DNA of 64,000 bases from Lachnospiraceae bacterium UBA1721. GTDB lineage: Bacteria > Bacillota > Clostridia > Lachnospirales > Lachnospiraceae. How positions within the stretch are numbered: position 1 is the first letter of the stretch; every line of letters begins with the position of its first letter. Of the stretch, positions 1 to 9,260 are shown one piece after another. The notes beneath the pieces are model-generated. The model searched no databases. It saw only the letters and a program-made list of their open reading frames with translations, and was not told the origin of the DNA. The stretch is from NCBI GenBank assembly GCA_002317155.1, contig DCIR01000072.1, positions 1 through 64,000 on the forward strand, read 5' to 3'. The position numbers were made by a program, and so were the translations under genes.

Positions 1-772
1 CATCTTCGTGGTGATGATGGTGATGATGCTCGTGCTCGTCCTCATCATCGTCATCGTCGTCATCATGATGGTGACCACAGCTGCATACACCGTCCTCATC
101 ATAGTGATGATGGTGATGATGCTCAGGTACTGCCTTTGCCTTTTCCATCATATCTGCAAGAAGATCATCAATCTTATCTGCACCTTCAATAGTAGCAAGT
201 ACATCGCCACCATCAAGCTCTGCAAGAGGAGTGGTGATGATTGTAGCCTTCGCATTATGCTCTCTGATAAGTGCTACTGCTTCAGCAATCTTCTCTTCGC
301 TTGCCTTATCAGTTCTGCTGAGGATGATTGTTCCTGCATACTCAATCTGATTAATAAAGAACTCACCAAAGTTCTTGATATACATCTTAGTCTTAGATGC
401 ATCTACTACAGCAACAGCGCTGTTAATCTGAACATTAAGATCGCCTGCTGTATTATCTACAGCCTTCAATACATCTGAAAGCTTACCTACACCTGAGGGC
501 TCGATAAGAATTCTGTCAGGCTGATACTTTTCAATTACTTCCTTAAGTGATGAACCAAAGTCACCTACAAGTGAACAGCAGATACAACCTGCATTCATCT
601 CCTTAATCTCTATTCCCGAATCCTCAAGGAAACCTCCATCGATACCGATTTCACCGAACTCATTCTCGATAAGTACGGTCTTGGTTCCATTAAGTGCCTC
701 TGATAAAAGCTTCTTAATAAGAGTAGTTTTTCCGGCTCCGAGGAAACCTGAAACAACGTCAATTTTAGTCAT
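1..772 (-). CDS. CobW/YjiA-family GTP-binding metallochaperone (3' end outside window)
   Basis: This is a G3E-family P-loop GTPase, a family that delivers Zn, Co or Ni to target proteins. About 257 codons are in the window and the stop lies beyond base 1. The Walker A sequence GFLGAGKTT is at residues 9-17, and the family metal-binding motif CICC is at residues 63-66. Near the window edge there is a metal-binding low-complexity stretch: six consecutive His, then a CSC pair, then seven Asp and seven more His. The ATG at 770-772 directly precedes MTKIDVVSGF, a typical family N terminus. The target metal cannot be told from the sequence. A plus-strand reading frame over the same bases is only its shadow. 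Confidence 0.92.
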   Translation of the reverse strand, partial: MTKIDVVSGFLGAGKTTLIKKLLSEALNGTKTVLIENEFGEIGIDGGFLEDSGIEIKEMNAGCICCSLVGDFGSSLKEVIEKYQPDRILIEPSGVGKLSDVLKAVDNTAGDLNVQINSAVAVVDASKTKMYIKNFGEFFINQIEYAGTIILSRTDKASEEKIAEAVALIREHNAKATIITTPLAELDGGDVLATIEGADKIDDLLADMMEKAKAVPEHHHHHHYDEDGVCSCGHHHDDDDDDDEDEHEHHHHHHHED

Positions 773-864
773 TTTTTCGCCTCATTTCTGTTCATTACAC
801 CCCTAAAAATGGAAGTGCAAGCTAATATATAAACAACTCATGGATTACTGCCCATTTGATGGTT

Positions 865-894
865 ATTATATCACATGCAGCAAAGTTATGGCAA
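865..894 (-). promoter_or_regulatory. Putative sigma-A promoter of the CobW gene
   Basis: On the minus strand there is a -35 TTGCCA (889-894), an 18-bp spacer and a perfect -10 TATAAT (865-870), about 95 bp before the CobW start. I do not recognise a Zur box next to it. Confidence 0.55.
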
Positions 895-975
895 TTAAAT
901 ACTATCCATCAGAGCGCGTCCATAGCACAATCCTCACGTAACATTTTGCGTAATATAGAAGCAAATTCCTGTTAT

Positions 976-1002
976 ACAAAAAGAGCTCCCTCTCGGGAGC
1001 TC
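976..1002 (-). terminator. Intrinsic terminator of rnpB
   Basis: The minus strand reads GAGCTCCC-GAGA-GGGAGCTC, a perfect 8-bp stem, followed by a T-rich tail. It lies immediately after the 3' end of the RNase P RNA. Confidence 0.85.
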
Positions 1003-1006
1003 AACG

Positions 1007-1353
1007 CAGTAGGACTGTAAGCCGGGTTATGTCCGTCCCTACCGGGACACGGATGATCATCTATCTAGTACGACTGTTACCAGCCGCATCAAGCGACCTA
1101 CCTGAAGAATGGGCGGGCAGCCCTTAGCTCTTCTGCTTGGTCTTGCTTCGGATGGGGTTTACACAGCGTCGCCTGTTACCAGCCGACCGGTGGTCTCTTA
1201 CACCGCCTTTTCACCCTTACCCCTCGCGGGGCGGTTATTCTCTGTTGCACTGGCCTGGGAGTCACCTCCACCGGACGTTATCCGGCATCCTGCCCTATGA
1301 AGCCCGGACTTTCCTCACCTGCATTGCTGCAGCCGCGATCATCTGTCCTACAT
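1007..1353 (-). ncRNA. rnpB: RNase P RNA, class A type
   Basis: This is the catalytic RNA of RNase P, which matures tRNA 5' ends. On the minus strand the conserved blocks appear in order: GAGGAAAGTCCGGGCTTC near the 5' end, the GGGTAAGGGTGAAA stretch, two GGCTGGTAACAG-like blocks, and the 3' strand around ATAACCCGGCTTACAG. The 5' GTAGGAC pairs with the 3' GTCCTAC. Length is about 345 nt. The architecture looks like ancestral class A rather than the Bacillus class B. The exact ends are estimated to within a few bases. Open frames over this interval on either strand are spurious. Confidence 0.95.
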
Positions 1354-1363
1354 ACAAAACTGA

Positions 1364-1392
1364 ATTATATACGATAAATGCTCATAAATCAA
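1364..1392 (-). promoter_or_regulatory. Sigma-A promoter of rnpB
   Basis: A minus-strand -35 TTGATT (1387-1392), 17-bp spacer and -10 TATAAT (1364-1369) are positioned about 10 bp before the RNA 5' end. Confidence 0.75.
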
Positions 1393-1472
1393 AACAAATT
1401 TATATAAGCTATTCTATCAGAATAAACTGTCCACTATCTGCGGATACCGTTTAGAATATACATTTTAACCTC

Positions 1473-2129
1473 TCACTTTTCTTCTTTAATTTTCTTTCCG
1501 CCAAAAAGCTTATTCCACCCTTTATTTATCAGCTTAATCAGATTGCCAATTACTATTGCCGCAATTATACTGCCTTCTCTCACACCCTTAAGTTCTTTGA
1601 AGAATATGAGACATATTGCAGCCGAAATTACGATGTATAAGACATCAAAAAACACCTTGATGTTCTCATATCTTTTACCTGTCACATCGCTGATAGCACG
1701 GTTCATAGCTTCGCCGGGAAGCATCGCCACACCGCCCTTAAACTGTATCCAGATACCTATCGCCAGCACCACACATCCTGCTGCCATAAGCATGAATCTC
1801 TGAATATAATTTTGTGGCTCTATCCCTCTAAATAACCAGCATGAAAAGTTTGTCAGATAACCATATACAAACGCTAATACCGTCTGAATAATTATTTCTA
1901 CAGGTTTACACTTTTTTCTAAGCAGAATAATCTGAACCAATATCTGTATAACGCTCCAGACATTCAGCCACATTCCAAAACTGAGGACATCCCACAATAG
2001 CGACACCGAATACGGAACCGACGCTACCGGAGAGGTCCCCAGCCCTGCTATAGTCGAAAATGCAACACCTATAGAAGCTATAAAAAGCCCTACTATAAAT
2101 AAACAATATCGACCAAAAATATTTTTCAT
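1473..2129 (-). CDS. YczE/DUF6198-family integral membrane protein
   Basis: This 218-residue protein has about five hydrophobic segments and resembles the YczE/YitT-like group of membrane proteins. Family features that can be seen are the first helix followed by AGLGTSPVASVPYSVSL and, in the second half, FKGGVAMLPGEAMNRAISD. The C terminus is a basic cytoplasmic tail (NKLFGGKKIKEEK). The transported substrate or role of this family is not established, so none is assigned. It stands alone between rnpB and the nucleoside kinase gene, with no obvious operon partner. Confidence 0.75.
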   Translation of the reverse strand: MKNIFGRYCLFIVGLFIASIGVAFSTIAGLGTSPVASVPYSVSLLWDVLSFGMWLNVWSVIQILVQIILLRKKCKPVEIIIQTVLAFVYGYLTNFSCWLFRGIEPQNYIQRFMLMAAGCVVLAIGIWIQFKGGVAMLPGEAMNRAISDVTGKRYENIKVFFDVLYIVISAAICLIFFKELKGVREGSIIAAIVIGNLIKLINKGWNKLFGGKKIKEEK

Positions 2130-2190
2130 TTTAACTATACTCTAAAACTATCGTGCAACATTCATACTGCACGAAAACTGCAAGCTTCAA

Positions 2191-3846
2191 CTAGACACGG
2201 AAACATGATCCGCCAACGAACTCTCTGCAGATTGAATTGTTAGGCAAAAACTCACTGGGCACACTCAGGAAATAGTCAAGGAACTTGAGCAGTCTCTTTG
2301 CCTCATCATATACAGGCGACTCCTTTGTAATATTGAAAAGGAGCGGCTCCGCAAATGGCTTTAAGCATGCCAACTCATATATGAGTACTGAGTTAAACAT
2401 GGCATCTGCATTCTCCTGGAAGGGGAATATATTTTCCTCCTCACCGCGACGAACAGAAGGCCACATAGAAATAGTGCGGGTAGCATCAGCGCCACGAGTT
2501 CTTGCATCGCGAACCATTCTTCTTAAAAGTCTGGCGTCTGTAGTAGGAATACGGTTGTGCTGGTCTACATTAATACTTGTAAGTGCACTGATATATACAC
2601 GATACTTACTCTCATCAGGAAGAGCATAGCTCATCTTAGGATTAAGTCCGTGGATACCCTCGATAACAAGTACATCCTCAGGTCCGAGCTGCAAATATCT
2701 GCCATTATACTCTCTTCTTCCAATCTTGAAGTTAAAGTCAGGCATCTCTACTCTCTCTCCGTTCAAGAGCTTAATCATATCGTCGTTAAAGCCCTTGGTG
2801 TCCATCGCCTCGATGCACTCAAAATTGTAATTGCCATCCTCATCAAGAGGAGTGTCTTCACGATTAACAAAATAATCATCAAGCGCAATTGCGTGAGGAG
2901 TATATCCCAATGTTCTAAGCTGTATAGAAAGTCTGTATGAGAAGCTGGTCTTACCTGAAGAAGAAGGACCGGCAATCATAATAAACTTAACGCCCTTACG
3001 GCTTGCAATATCCTTGGCAATCTCACCGATTCTGCGCTCCTGCTCAGCCTCCTGAACAAGAATAAGGTCATTCATCTGACCATTACAAATCCAGTTATTC
3101 AGATCGCCAACATTTTCCAATCCAATCTGCTGGCACCAGGTATGACCGGTCTGGAAAGTAGAATAAAGCTTCTTTCTCTCTGAAAAAGGCTTAACCACTG
3201 TAGGCTGCTTTTTATCAGGAAGAACAAGCATAAATCCCTTATCATAATAAATGAAGTCAAAGTACTTCACATAAGAAGCATTCGGTAGCATGTATCCGTA
3301 GTAGTAATCATAATATCCGTCAACCTCATAGATATTAACCTGAGATGTTCTACGGAACTTAAAAAGATCCAGCTTATCCTGCATTCCATGCTTTTTGAAA
3401 ATCTCATGAGCCTCATCCATAGGAAAAGACTTCTTCATAAAAGGAGTACCGGCTTCCACTATCTCGAGCATGCGCGCTTTAATCTTTCCCGCAGCCTCTT
3501 CTGAAGCTTCAAAAGCTCCTTCGGGATTAATAAACAAACCGTTTCCGATTGTAAAATCTACTCTCGACTTATTGGATGCCTCTTCTCCAAACACATCATA
3601 TATAGCTTTAAGAGTAAGCATTGTCGCCGTTCTTACATAAGTAAGATGACCAACATCATCGCTGAGAGTATAAAACTTAACCTCTCCGTCTTTAATTACT
3701 CTCTTAAAAAGCTCTCTTATTTTTCCATTGATAGCAGCTGCCGCTATAGGTGTAGCAAATCTATCCTGATAACGTTCCGCAAGCTGCGCGTAGGTAGTAC
3801 CTTCTTCGACTTCAATAGTTTCCCCTAAAACATTAAGCTTATACAT
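2191..3846 (-). CDS. Nucleoside (uridine-like) kinase with N-terminal TGS-like domain
   Basis: A protein of about 551 residues combining an N-terminal ubiquitin-like TGS segment and a threonyl-tRNA-synthetase-like middle with a C-terminal uridine kinase/phosphoribulokinase domain. The P-loop GPSSSGKTSF sits near residue 295, followed by DDYFVNREDTP and VIEGIHGLNP, typical of uridine kinases. The family probably phosphorylates nucleosides, but its substrate is uncertain. I chose the third codon (ATG at 3844-3846) because AGGAGG lies 7 bp upstream; the first ATG at 3852 is too close to it. It ends the dgt-dnaG-rpoD-trmK transcription unit, 15 bp after trmK. Confidence 0.85.
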   Translation of the reverse strand: MYKLNVLGETIEVEEGTTYAQLAERYQDRFATPIAAAAINGKIRELFKRVIKDGEVKFYTLSDDVGHLTYVRTATMLTLKAIYDVFGEEASNKSRVDFTIGNGLFINPEGAFEASEEAAGKIKARMLEIVEAGTPFMKKSFPMDEAHEIFKKHGMQDKLDLFKFRRTSQVNIYEVDGYYDYYYGYMLPNASYVKYFDFIYYDKGFMLVLPDKKQPTVVKPFSERKKLYSTFQTGHTWCQQIGLENVGDLNNWICNGQMNDLILVQEAEQERRIGEIAKDIASRKGVKFIMIAGPSSSGKTSFSYRLSIQLRTLGYTPHAIALDDYFVNREDTPLDEDGNYNFECIEAMDTKGFNDDMIKLLNGERVEMPDFNFKIGRREYNGRYLQLGPEDVLVIEGIHGLNPKMSYALPDESKYRVYISALTSINVDQHNRIPTTDARLLRRMVRDARTRGADATRTISMWPSVRRGEEENIFPFQENADAMFNSVLIYELACLKPFAEPLLFNITKESPVYDEAKRLLKFLDYFLSVPSEFLPNNSICREFVGGSCFRV

Positions 3847-3861
3847 CACCATACCTCCTTA

Positions 3862-4707
3862 TCAATCAAACACTGCCTCAGAACCAAGTGTATCAAAAAG
3901 CTTTTTGTCAATTCCGCAAAACAAAGTGTTCATCTCCAAAGCAAGGCGAGCCGCCTCTACCTTGGTATTTAATTCCTTTATTCTATCATAGTCCGGCTTC
4001 TTAGCTTCCCCAAGCTTAATCAGCGCCTCGGACCACTCATGATCTACGTGATTTAAGAAATATGCAAGCTTCGGATCTGTATATATAAGATCCCAGCCAA
4101 AGAGCATATCCATCTCCTCATACACTTTCGCAATTTCGGGAGTACCCTGCATTGCTTCAAAGCGTTTTCTGAAGGTTTCAGTAACATTAATATCCTCCCC
4201 GGGATAACTGCTCTCGGTAGCAGAAGCCACCATCGCAATATAGTACTTATCGCCCTCAATCATCAGTTTATTTTTGACAAGCTTAAAACCATTATCAAGA
4301 AGGAATCGACGCATATCCGCAAGTTCACTTTGCGGCTGAAGAATAAGATATTTTGCTTCCTTCGCAATATCCATATTCTCGGTCAGAATCTCTGCAATCG
4401 TTCTCTGTCCCATTCCGGCGATAACAATCACATCGGCCTCGCCGTGTTTAATAGCTGTTATTCCCGGTGCAAGGCGGGTTTCAATTTTGTCATTCAGGCC
4501 TGCTTTTCCAATATTTTTCACAGCCTGTTCGAGCGGTCCGGCCTTGATATCACTTGCAATAGAATGAACCGCAAGTCCGCGCTGAACCAGCGCTATAGAT
4601 ATGTATCCATGATCGCATCCTATATCTGCTACCCTGCTGCCCTCGGGAACGAGTTCCACGATTCCCTCGAGTCTCGGTGACAGCTTGGGAGTAAACTGTT
4701 TTGCCAT
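3862..4707 (-). CDS. trmK: tRNA (adenine(22)-N1)-methyltransferase
   Basis: A class I SAM-dependent methyltransferase of the TrmK/YqfN family, which methylates A22 of tRNAs in Gram-positive bacteria. The SAM-binding motif I reads VADIGCDHGY at residues 26-35, and the catalytic-site IAGMGQRTI follows near residue 97. The C-terminal third is a charged helical region, as in the family. Length 281 aa is slightly longer than the Bacillus protein. It lies 18 bp downstream of rpoD, the usual neighbour of this gene in Firmicutes. The start ATG has a GGAG six bases upstream. Confidence 0.88.
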   Translation of the reverse strand: MAKQFTPKLSPRLEGIVELVPEGSRVADIGCDHGYISIALVQRGLAVHSIASDIKAGPLEQAVKNIGKAGLNDKIETRLAPGITAIKHGEADVIVIAGMGQRTIAEILTENMDIAKEAKYLILQPQSELADMRRFLLDNGFKLVKNKLMIEGDKYYIAMVASATESSYPGEDINVTETFRKRFEAMQGTPEIAKVYEEMDMLFGWDLIYTDPKLAYFLNHVDHEWSEALIKLGEAKKPDYDRIKELNTKVEAARLALEMNTLFCGIDKKLFDTLGSEAVFD

Positions 4708-4725
4708 AATAATCTCCGCACTTAA

Positions 4726-6045
4726 TTACTCAAGATAATCCTTAAGCTGCTTGCTGCGGCTTGGATGACGAAGCTTTCTGAGTGCCTTAGCCTCAATCTG
4801 ACGAATACGCTCACGGGTAACGTTGAACTCACGTCCAACCTCTTCAAGAGTACGTGCTCTTCCATCATCAAGACCAAATCTGAGTCTCAATACCTTCTGC
4901 TCTCTCTCGGTAAGCGAATCAAGAACCTTGTTGAGCTGTTCACGAAGAAGGAGCTGTGTAGCTGCCTCTGCAGGTGCAGGAACATTGTCGTCCTGAATGA
5001 AATCACCAAGATGGCTGTCTTCCTCCTCACCGATAGGAGTCTCAAGTGATACAGGCTCCTGCGAAATCTTAAGGATTTCACGAACACGCTCTACAGGCAT
5101 TCCCATCTCATCAGCGATTTCCTCGGGCATGGGCTCACGTCCCTTCTCCTGAAGGAGCTGACGGCTTACACGGATAAGCTTGTTGATGGTTTCAACCATA
5201 TGTACAGGAATACGAATGGTACGAGCCTGATCTGCGATAGCACGGGTGATAGCCTGTCTGATCCACCATGTAGCATAGGTAGAGAACTTATATCCCTTGG
5301 TGTAATCGAACTTTTCTACAGCCTTGATAAGACCAAGATTTCCTTCCTGAATAAGGTCAAGGAAAAGCATTCCACGTCCAACATATCTCTTAGCTATACT
5401 TACAACAAGACGAAGGTTAGCCTCTGCAAGACGCTTCTTAGCATTGTCTCCTGCTTCTACTGCAGGCTCGAGTTCCTTAAGTCTTGCCTTAATCTCTTCC
5501 AGTCTTGCCTTCTCGTTGTCATCGATACCGCCGTTCTCAGTATCCTTTGCTTTCTCTTCAAGAGCCTGCTCCTCGCTCCAAAGCTCATCATACTCGGGCT
5601 TAACAGTGTCTCCAAGCTCCATATCCTTAGCAAGTCCGATTTCCTCGTCAGCAGTAAGAAGCGGAACCTTACCGATTTCCTTAAGATACATACGCACCGG
5701 GTCTTCAATACTGATTCCGTCGGGAACGCTCAAATCAATGTTCTCAAGGTCTACTTCTTCCTCATCGTTAAGAATAATCTCATCGTCATCTACGTTTTCA
5801 AGGTCGATATCCATATTGAGGTCAAGGTCCAAATCAAGATCTACAGGCTCCTCAGTAGTAGAAAGGACCTCGATACTGAGTGAATCAAGATACTCTGTGA
5901 TTCTGTCCTGATCTTCATCGCTGAGATTCATATCTGCAAAAATCTCATCAACCTCGGTCTTCTCAAGGACATTTTTCTTCTTGGCTGCCATAGCCTGAAG
6001 CTCCTTAAGTTTTTCCTCAAATTTCGCCATCATTGTCTCGTCCAT
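4726..6045 (-). CDS. rpoD: RNA polymerase primary sigma factor (sigma-A)
   Basis: The principal sigma factor, 439 aa, directing RNA polymerase to housekeeping promoters. Region 1.2 (DPVRMYLKEIGKVPLL), region 2 with the -10 recognition helix (KGYKFSTYATWWIRQAI), region 3 and region 4.2 (TLEEVGREFNVTRERIRQIE) are all present in order. Between regions 1.1 and 1.2 lies an acidic stretch with DLDLDLNMDIDLE. It follows dnaG by 17 bp, the classic macromolecular-synthesis arrangement. An AGGAG is about nine bases upstream of the ATG. Confidence 0.97.
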   Translation of the reverse strand: MDETMMAKFEEKLKELQAMAAKKKNVLEKTEVDEIFADMNLSDEDQDRITEYLDSLSIEVLSTTEEPVDLDLDLDLNMDIDLENVDDDEIILNDEEEVDLENIDLSVPDGISIEDPVRMYLKEIGKVPLLTADEEIGLAKDMELGDTVKPEYDELWSEEQALEEKAKDTENGGIDDNEKARLEEIKARLKELEPAVEAGDNAKKRLAEANLRLVVSIAKRYVGRGMLFLDLIQEGNLGLIKAVEKFDYTKGYKFSTYATWWIRQAITRAIADQARTIRIPVHMVETINKLIRVSRQLLQEKGREPMPEEIADEMGMPVERVREILKISQEPVSLETPIGEEEDSHLGDFIQDDNVPAPAEAATQLLLREQLNKVLDSLTEREQKVLRLRFGLDDGRARTLEEVGREFNVTRERIRQIEAKALRKLRHPSRSKQLKDYLE

Positions 6046-6062
6046 TGTAATACTCTCCTATA

Positions 6063-7838
6063 CTAATTCAGGGTAACACCTGTTTTCTTTAATTTTTCAA
6101 GCTCCTGCTTCAATGCTCTCTGCTTGCCGATTGCGTTTATATCCGTCTTGGCAGCCTCCGAAAAGCACTCAAAACTGTTCTGCTTAACATTTATAATTAT
6201 GTCCGAAAAAGCCCTGTTTCTGTCTTCTTCCGTCTCTGTATTCGGAAGTTTTGCCTGAAACAGTCCCGCAACGATTTTCTGATCATCCTCATCAAATAAA
6301 TCTATAACCGCCGCCGGATCAAGCCTGTTATTCTCAATATCGCTGTATACTCTCTCTGCAACTCTGCGATAAAGCTCTTCTGTATAATCATCGAGCGTAA
6401 CATACTTACTTATCTTAGGATATAGCTCCGGCTCATCCGTAAGCCAGGTCAAAAGCATTGCCTGCGCCGAACGTCCCTTATCCGCATTGGATACACTCTC
6501 ATGTCTGGTAGACTTGGGTCTCTCATATACCTTAGTCGTACCTATTCCTTTCGCCGCATACTCAAGCATAAGCTTTCGCATGTTATCGAGGTTAATTCTG
6601 AAGTGCTCGCATACCGCCTGAAGATAATTCTCTCGCTCTACGTCCTCCGTAAAGTTCTCACACAGCTTTTGTGCGATTGAACGACAAAACTCGGTTCTCT
6701 GTTCCGGATCATCCTGATCGAATTTTGTCGACTCAGTCCTTATCATGAAAAAGAAACTGTTCTCTGCTTTGTCGATTCGTTCCTGAAAGGCTTCAGTACC
6801 GTATGTCTTAATAAACTCATCAGGATCCTTGCACGGCTGCATACTGATAACCCTGGCAGATATACCAACATTTTTAAGCCGCTCTATAGCTCGCAAAGCT
6901 GCTGTAACACCGGGACCGTCCATATCGTATGCCAGGTATACTTTCTTGGTGTACCGCGCAAGCAACGTACACTGTTCATCGGTAAGTGCTGTTCCCAGTG
7001 AAGCAACCGCCTGGCTAAATCCCGCCTGATGCATGGCTATAACATCCATATAGCCCTCGCAGATAATAAAGTTACCTGCCTTATTATTTCTGGCAAAAAC
7101 AAAACCGTAGAGATTTCGCCTTTTATCAAAAATCTCTGTTTCCGGTGAGTTAAGGTACTTGGGCTTGGCATCACCCATAACTCGTCCACCGAATCCGATT
7201 ACACGGTGATTGGCATCCATAATAGGATACATTACTCTGTTCCAAAACTGGCTGGACAGACCGTTTCTCTCAGATACAGATGCAATTCCCGAATCTCTGA
7301 TCAATTCATCCGAAAAGCCCTTACTTCTCAGATAATCAACGACCTCGCGACCATTGATGCCGGCATAGCCCAAACCGAACCGCTGCATTGTCTCAGCCGT
7401 GAGCCCTCTTCCTTCAAAATACTTAAGACCAACCGCACCATGCGGTGTTCTCAGCATTTGATAGAAGTATGTCGCAGCTGCCTTGTTAACCTCTAAAAGC
7501 TGAAGCTTACGATTAGCCTTGGCTTTATCAGCCTCAGACATCTCCACCTCAGGCAATGCAATACCGGCTCTGGCAGCAAGATTTTTTACCGCCTCCGGGA
7601 AGGTCAGATTCTCATATTTCATTACAAAGGAGATTACGTTGCCACCCTCTCCGCATACAAAGCATTTGAACATCTGCTTATTTGCATTGACGGACATCGA
7701 CGGGTCATGGTCATTGTGAAACGGGCACAGCCCTTTATAGTTGGCACCCTTCTTTTCAAGATGCACATATGAATTGACCACGTCGACAATATTATTGCGG
7801 GAACGAACCTCGGCTATAATATCATCCGAATAAAACAT
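6063..7838 (-). CDS. dnaG: DNA primase
   Basis: Synthesises RNA primers for DNA replication. The 591-aa protein has an N-terminal CHC2 zinc-binding domain (CPFHNDHDPS and FKCFVCGEGG), then the Toprim catalytic core with ICEGYMDVIAMHQAG and the metal-binding AYDMDGPG. The C-terminal region should bind the replicative helicase. Length is usual for Firmicutes. It lies 15 bp after dgt and just before rpoD. The ribosome binding site is weak (AGAG). Confidence 0.97.
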   Translation of the reverse strand: MFYSDDIIAEVRSRNNIVDVVNSYVHLEKKGANYKGLCPFHNDHDPSMSVNANKQMFKCFVCGEGGNVISFVMKYENLTFPEAVKNLAARAGIALPEVEMSEADKAKANRKLQLLEVNKAAATYFYQMLRTPHGAVGLKYFEGRGLTAETMQRFGLGYAGINGREVVDYLRSKGFSDELIRDSGIASVSERNGLSSQFWNRVMYPIMDANHRVIGFGGRVMGDAKPKYLNSPETEIFDKRRNLYGFVFARNNKAGNFIICEGYMDVIAMHQAGFSQAVASLGTALTDEQCTLLARYTKKVYLAYDMDGPGVTAALRAIERLKNVGISARVISMQPCKDPDEFIKTYGTEAFQERIDKAENSFFFMIRTESTKFDQDDPEQRTEFCRSIAQKLCENFTEDVERENYLQAVCEHFRINLDNMRKLMLEYAAKGIGTTKVYERPKSTRHESVSNADKGRSAQAMLLTWLTDEPELYPKISKYVTLDDYTEELYRRVAERVYSDIENNRLDPAAVIDLFDEDDQKIVAGLFQAKLPNTETEEDRNRAFSDIIINVKQNSFECFSEAAKTDINAIGKQRALKQELEKLKKTGVTLN

Positions 7839-7853
7839 AAGCCACTCTTCTAA

Positions 7854-8861
7854 TTAAAACTCCCAAGACTTGGGAACAAAAATGTCATTGTAAACCTTTA
7901 TCGCATAACGATCACTCATCGATGCAACATAATCACAAACAACCATCTCTACAGGCTCTTTATGATTCTGAATCAAATCTATATAAAGCTGCGGCATCTT
8001 TGAAGGATGTTCATAATAATATTTGTACAGGCTTTCGATAAGCATCTCAGCCTTACTCTCCTCCGACTTTGCCACCGAATTGGTATATACGTTTTCAAAC
8101 ATGAATTTACGAATATCCATCATAGCTTTTGAGACACTCTCAGACATCACTACATCATTCTTATCCATACTGTTAGTGATGATATCGTGTATGAATGTAT
8201 CAAGTCTTTCACCTGGTGTAGAACCAAGCACATTTCTGATTTCCGAAGGAACATCAAGCTCTGTAAGGATACCTGCTCTTACCGCATCATCCATGTCATG
8301 ATGGATATATGCAATCTTATCGGAAAATCTAACTACCTTTCCTTCAAGTGTCGAAGGCATTCCCTTAGTCTGGTGATTACGGATACCGTCTCTAGTTTCC
8401 CATGTAAGATTGAGACCTACTCCCTCTTTTTCAAGCAGTTCTACAGTTCTCACACTCTGTTCACTATGCTCAAATCCAAGCGGGCATGCATTATCAAGCG
8501 CCCTCTCTCCCGCATGTCCGAAAGGAGTATGTCCAAGATCATGTCCAAGCGCTATAGCCTCGGTCAAATCCTCATTGAGTCTTAATGCCTTAGCAATAGT
8601 TCTCGCGTTCTGAGATACCTCCAGGGTATGTGTAAGACGGGTTCTGTAATGATCACCTTCCGGTGCCAAAAATACCTGTGTCTTATCCTTTAGTCTTCTG
8701 AATGCTTTGCAGTGAATAATTCTGTCTCGGTCTCTCTGATATACCGGTCTGATATCACAAGCCGGCTCATCCTTATCTCTTCCCTTTGACTCTGCACTGA
8801 GAGCGGCATATTCACTAAGATATTCTCTTTCTCGTTGTTCAAGACTTTCTCTGATAGACAT
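7854..8861 (-). CDS. dgt: dGTP triphosphohydrolase-like HD protein
   Basis: An HD-domain nucleotide hydrolase expected to cleave dGTP (or other dNTPs) to the nucleoside and triphosphate. Seen in the sequence: the N-terminal KAFRRLKDKTQVF block, then the metal-binding histidines in RLTHTLEVSQ and the HD motif in GHDLGHTPFGHAGE. Length is 335 aa, the short form common in Firmicutes. It is the first gene of the dgt-dnaG-rpoD-trmK-kinase unit, the standard position in clostridia. GGGAG lies upstream of the ATG. Confidence 0.93.
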   Translation of the reverse strand: MSIRESLEQREREYLSEYAALSAESKGRDKDEPACDIRPVYQRDRDRIIHCKAFRRLKDKTQVFLAPEGDHYRTRLTHTLEVSQNARTIAKALRLNEDLTEAIALGHDLGHTPFGHAGERALDNACPLGFEHSEQSVRTVELLEKEGVGLNLTWETRDGIRNHQTKGMPSTLEGKVVRFSDKIAYIHHDMDDAVRAGILTELDVPSEIRNVLGSTPGERLDTFIHDIITNSMDKNDVVMSESVSKAMMDIRKFMFENVYTNSVAKSEESKAEMLIESLYKYYYEHPSKMPQLYIDLIQNHKEPVEMVVCDYVASMSDRYAIKVYNDIFVPKSWEF

Positions 8862-8966
8862 TTTAATATTCTCCCGATTAACTTATAAATCGAAATCATA
8901 AACAGACACATATATATTTTTAAAGATTGAAGGGGGATTTCCTTTTTTATTTGCAAAAAAATTTAA

Positions 8967-8995
8967 ATATTAGGGAAATGTATAGTAAAGGACAA
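8967..8995 (-). promoter_or_regulatory. Putative promoter of the dgt-dnaG-rpoD unit
   Basis: A minus-strand -35 TTGTCC (8990-8995), 17-bp spacer and -10 TAATAT (8967-8972) lie about 105 bp before the dgt start. Confidence 0.5.
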
Positions 8996-9017
8996 GGGTA
9001 TATAATTATTGATTCAC

Positions 9018-9256
9018 GGAGGTGAGGATTGAGCTACGGAATTACTTTTACATGTTCAACAAAGCATTCACAAAACTCGCAACTTCGTTGCTTTTTTCTC
9101 ACCTATTTTGCAAAAGCAAAAAGGTGAGAAGTTTTGCTCATGTTTGTTGAATTCCTGCTTCGCAGGAAATAAAAAAAGTGACACCTAAAACTGCTCTCAT
9201 GCGCTAGCGCATCGATCAATTTCATGTATCACTTTTTTCCTGTGAAAGTAATTCCT
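9018..9256. repeat. Multi-hairpin non-coding element bounded by an inverted repeat
   Basis: No gene is visible here, but almost the whole stretch folds. The outer 14-bp arms at 9038-9051 and 9242-9255 are inverted copies with one mismatch. Inside are a 9-bp stem TTCAACAAA/TTTGTTGAA (9055-9063 with 9143-9151), CAAAACT/AGTTTTG (9071-9077 with 9130-9136), CTCACCT/AGGTGAG (9098-9104 with 9122-9128), TTTTGC/GCAAAA, two TTC-loop hairpins (near 9080-9091 and 9153-9167), and an AGTGA/TCACT stem enclosing a perfect 14-bp palindrome (ATGCGCTAGCGCAT, 9199-9212). It could be a MITE-like palindromic element or a structured RNA. The strand is not decided. Confidence 0.6.
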
Positions 9257-9260
9257 ATCA

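Noticed and set aside
8..478. Plus-strand reading frame of 156 codons at the window start
   Set aside because: It is antisense to the clearly coding CobW gene, and its amino-acid composition reflects the complementary His/Asp codons.
1109..1454. Two plus-strand open frames over 1.1-1.45 kb
   Set aside because: They lie across the RNase P RNA gene and have no ribosome binding site.
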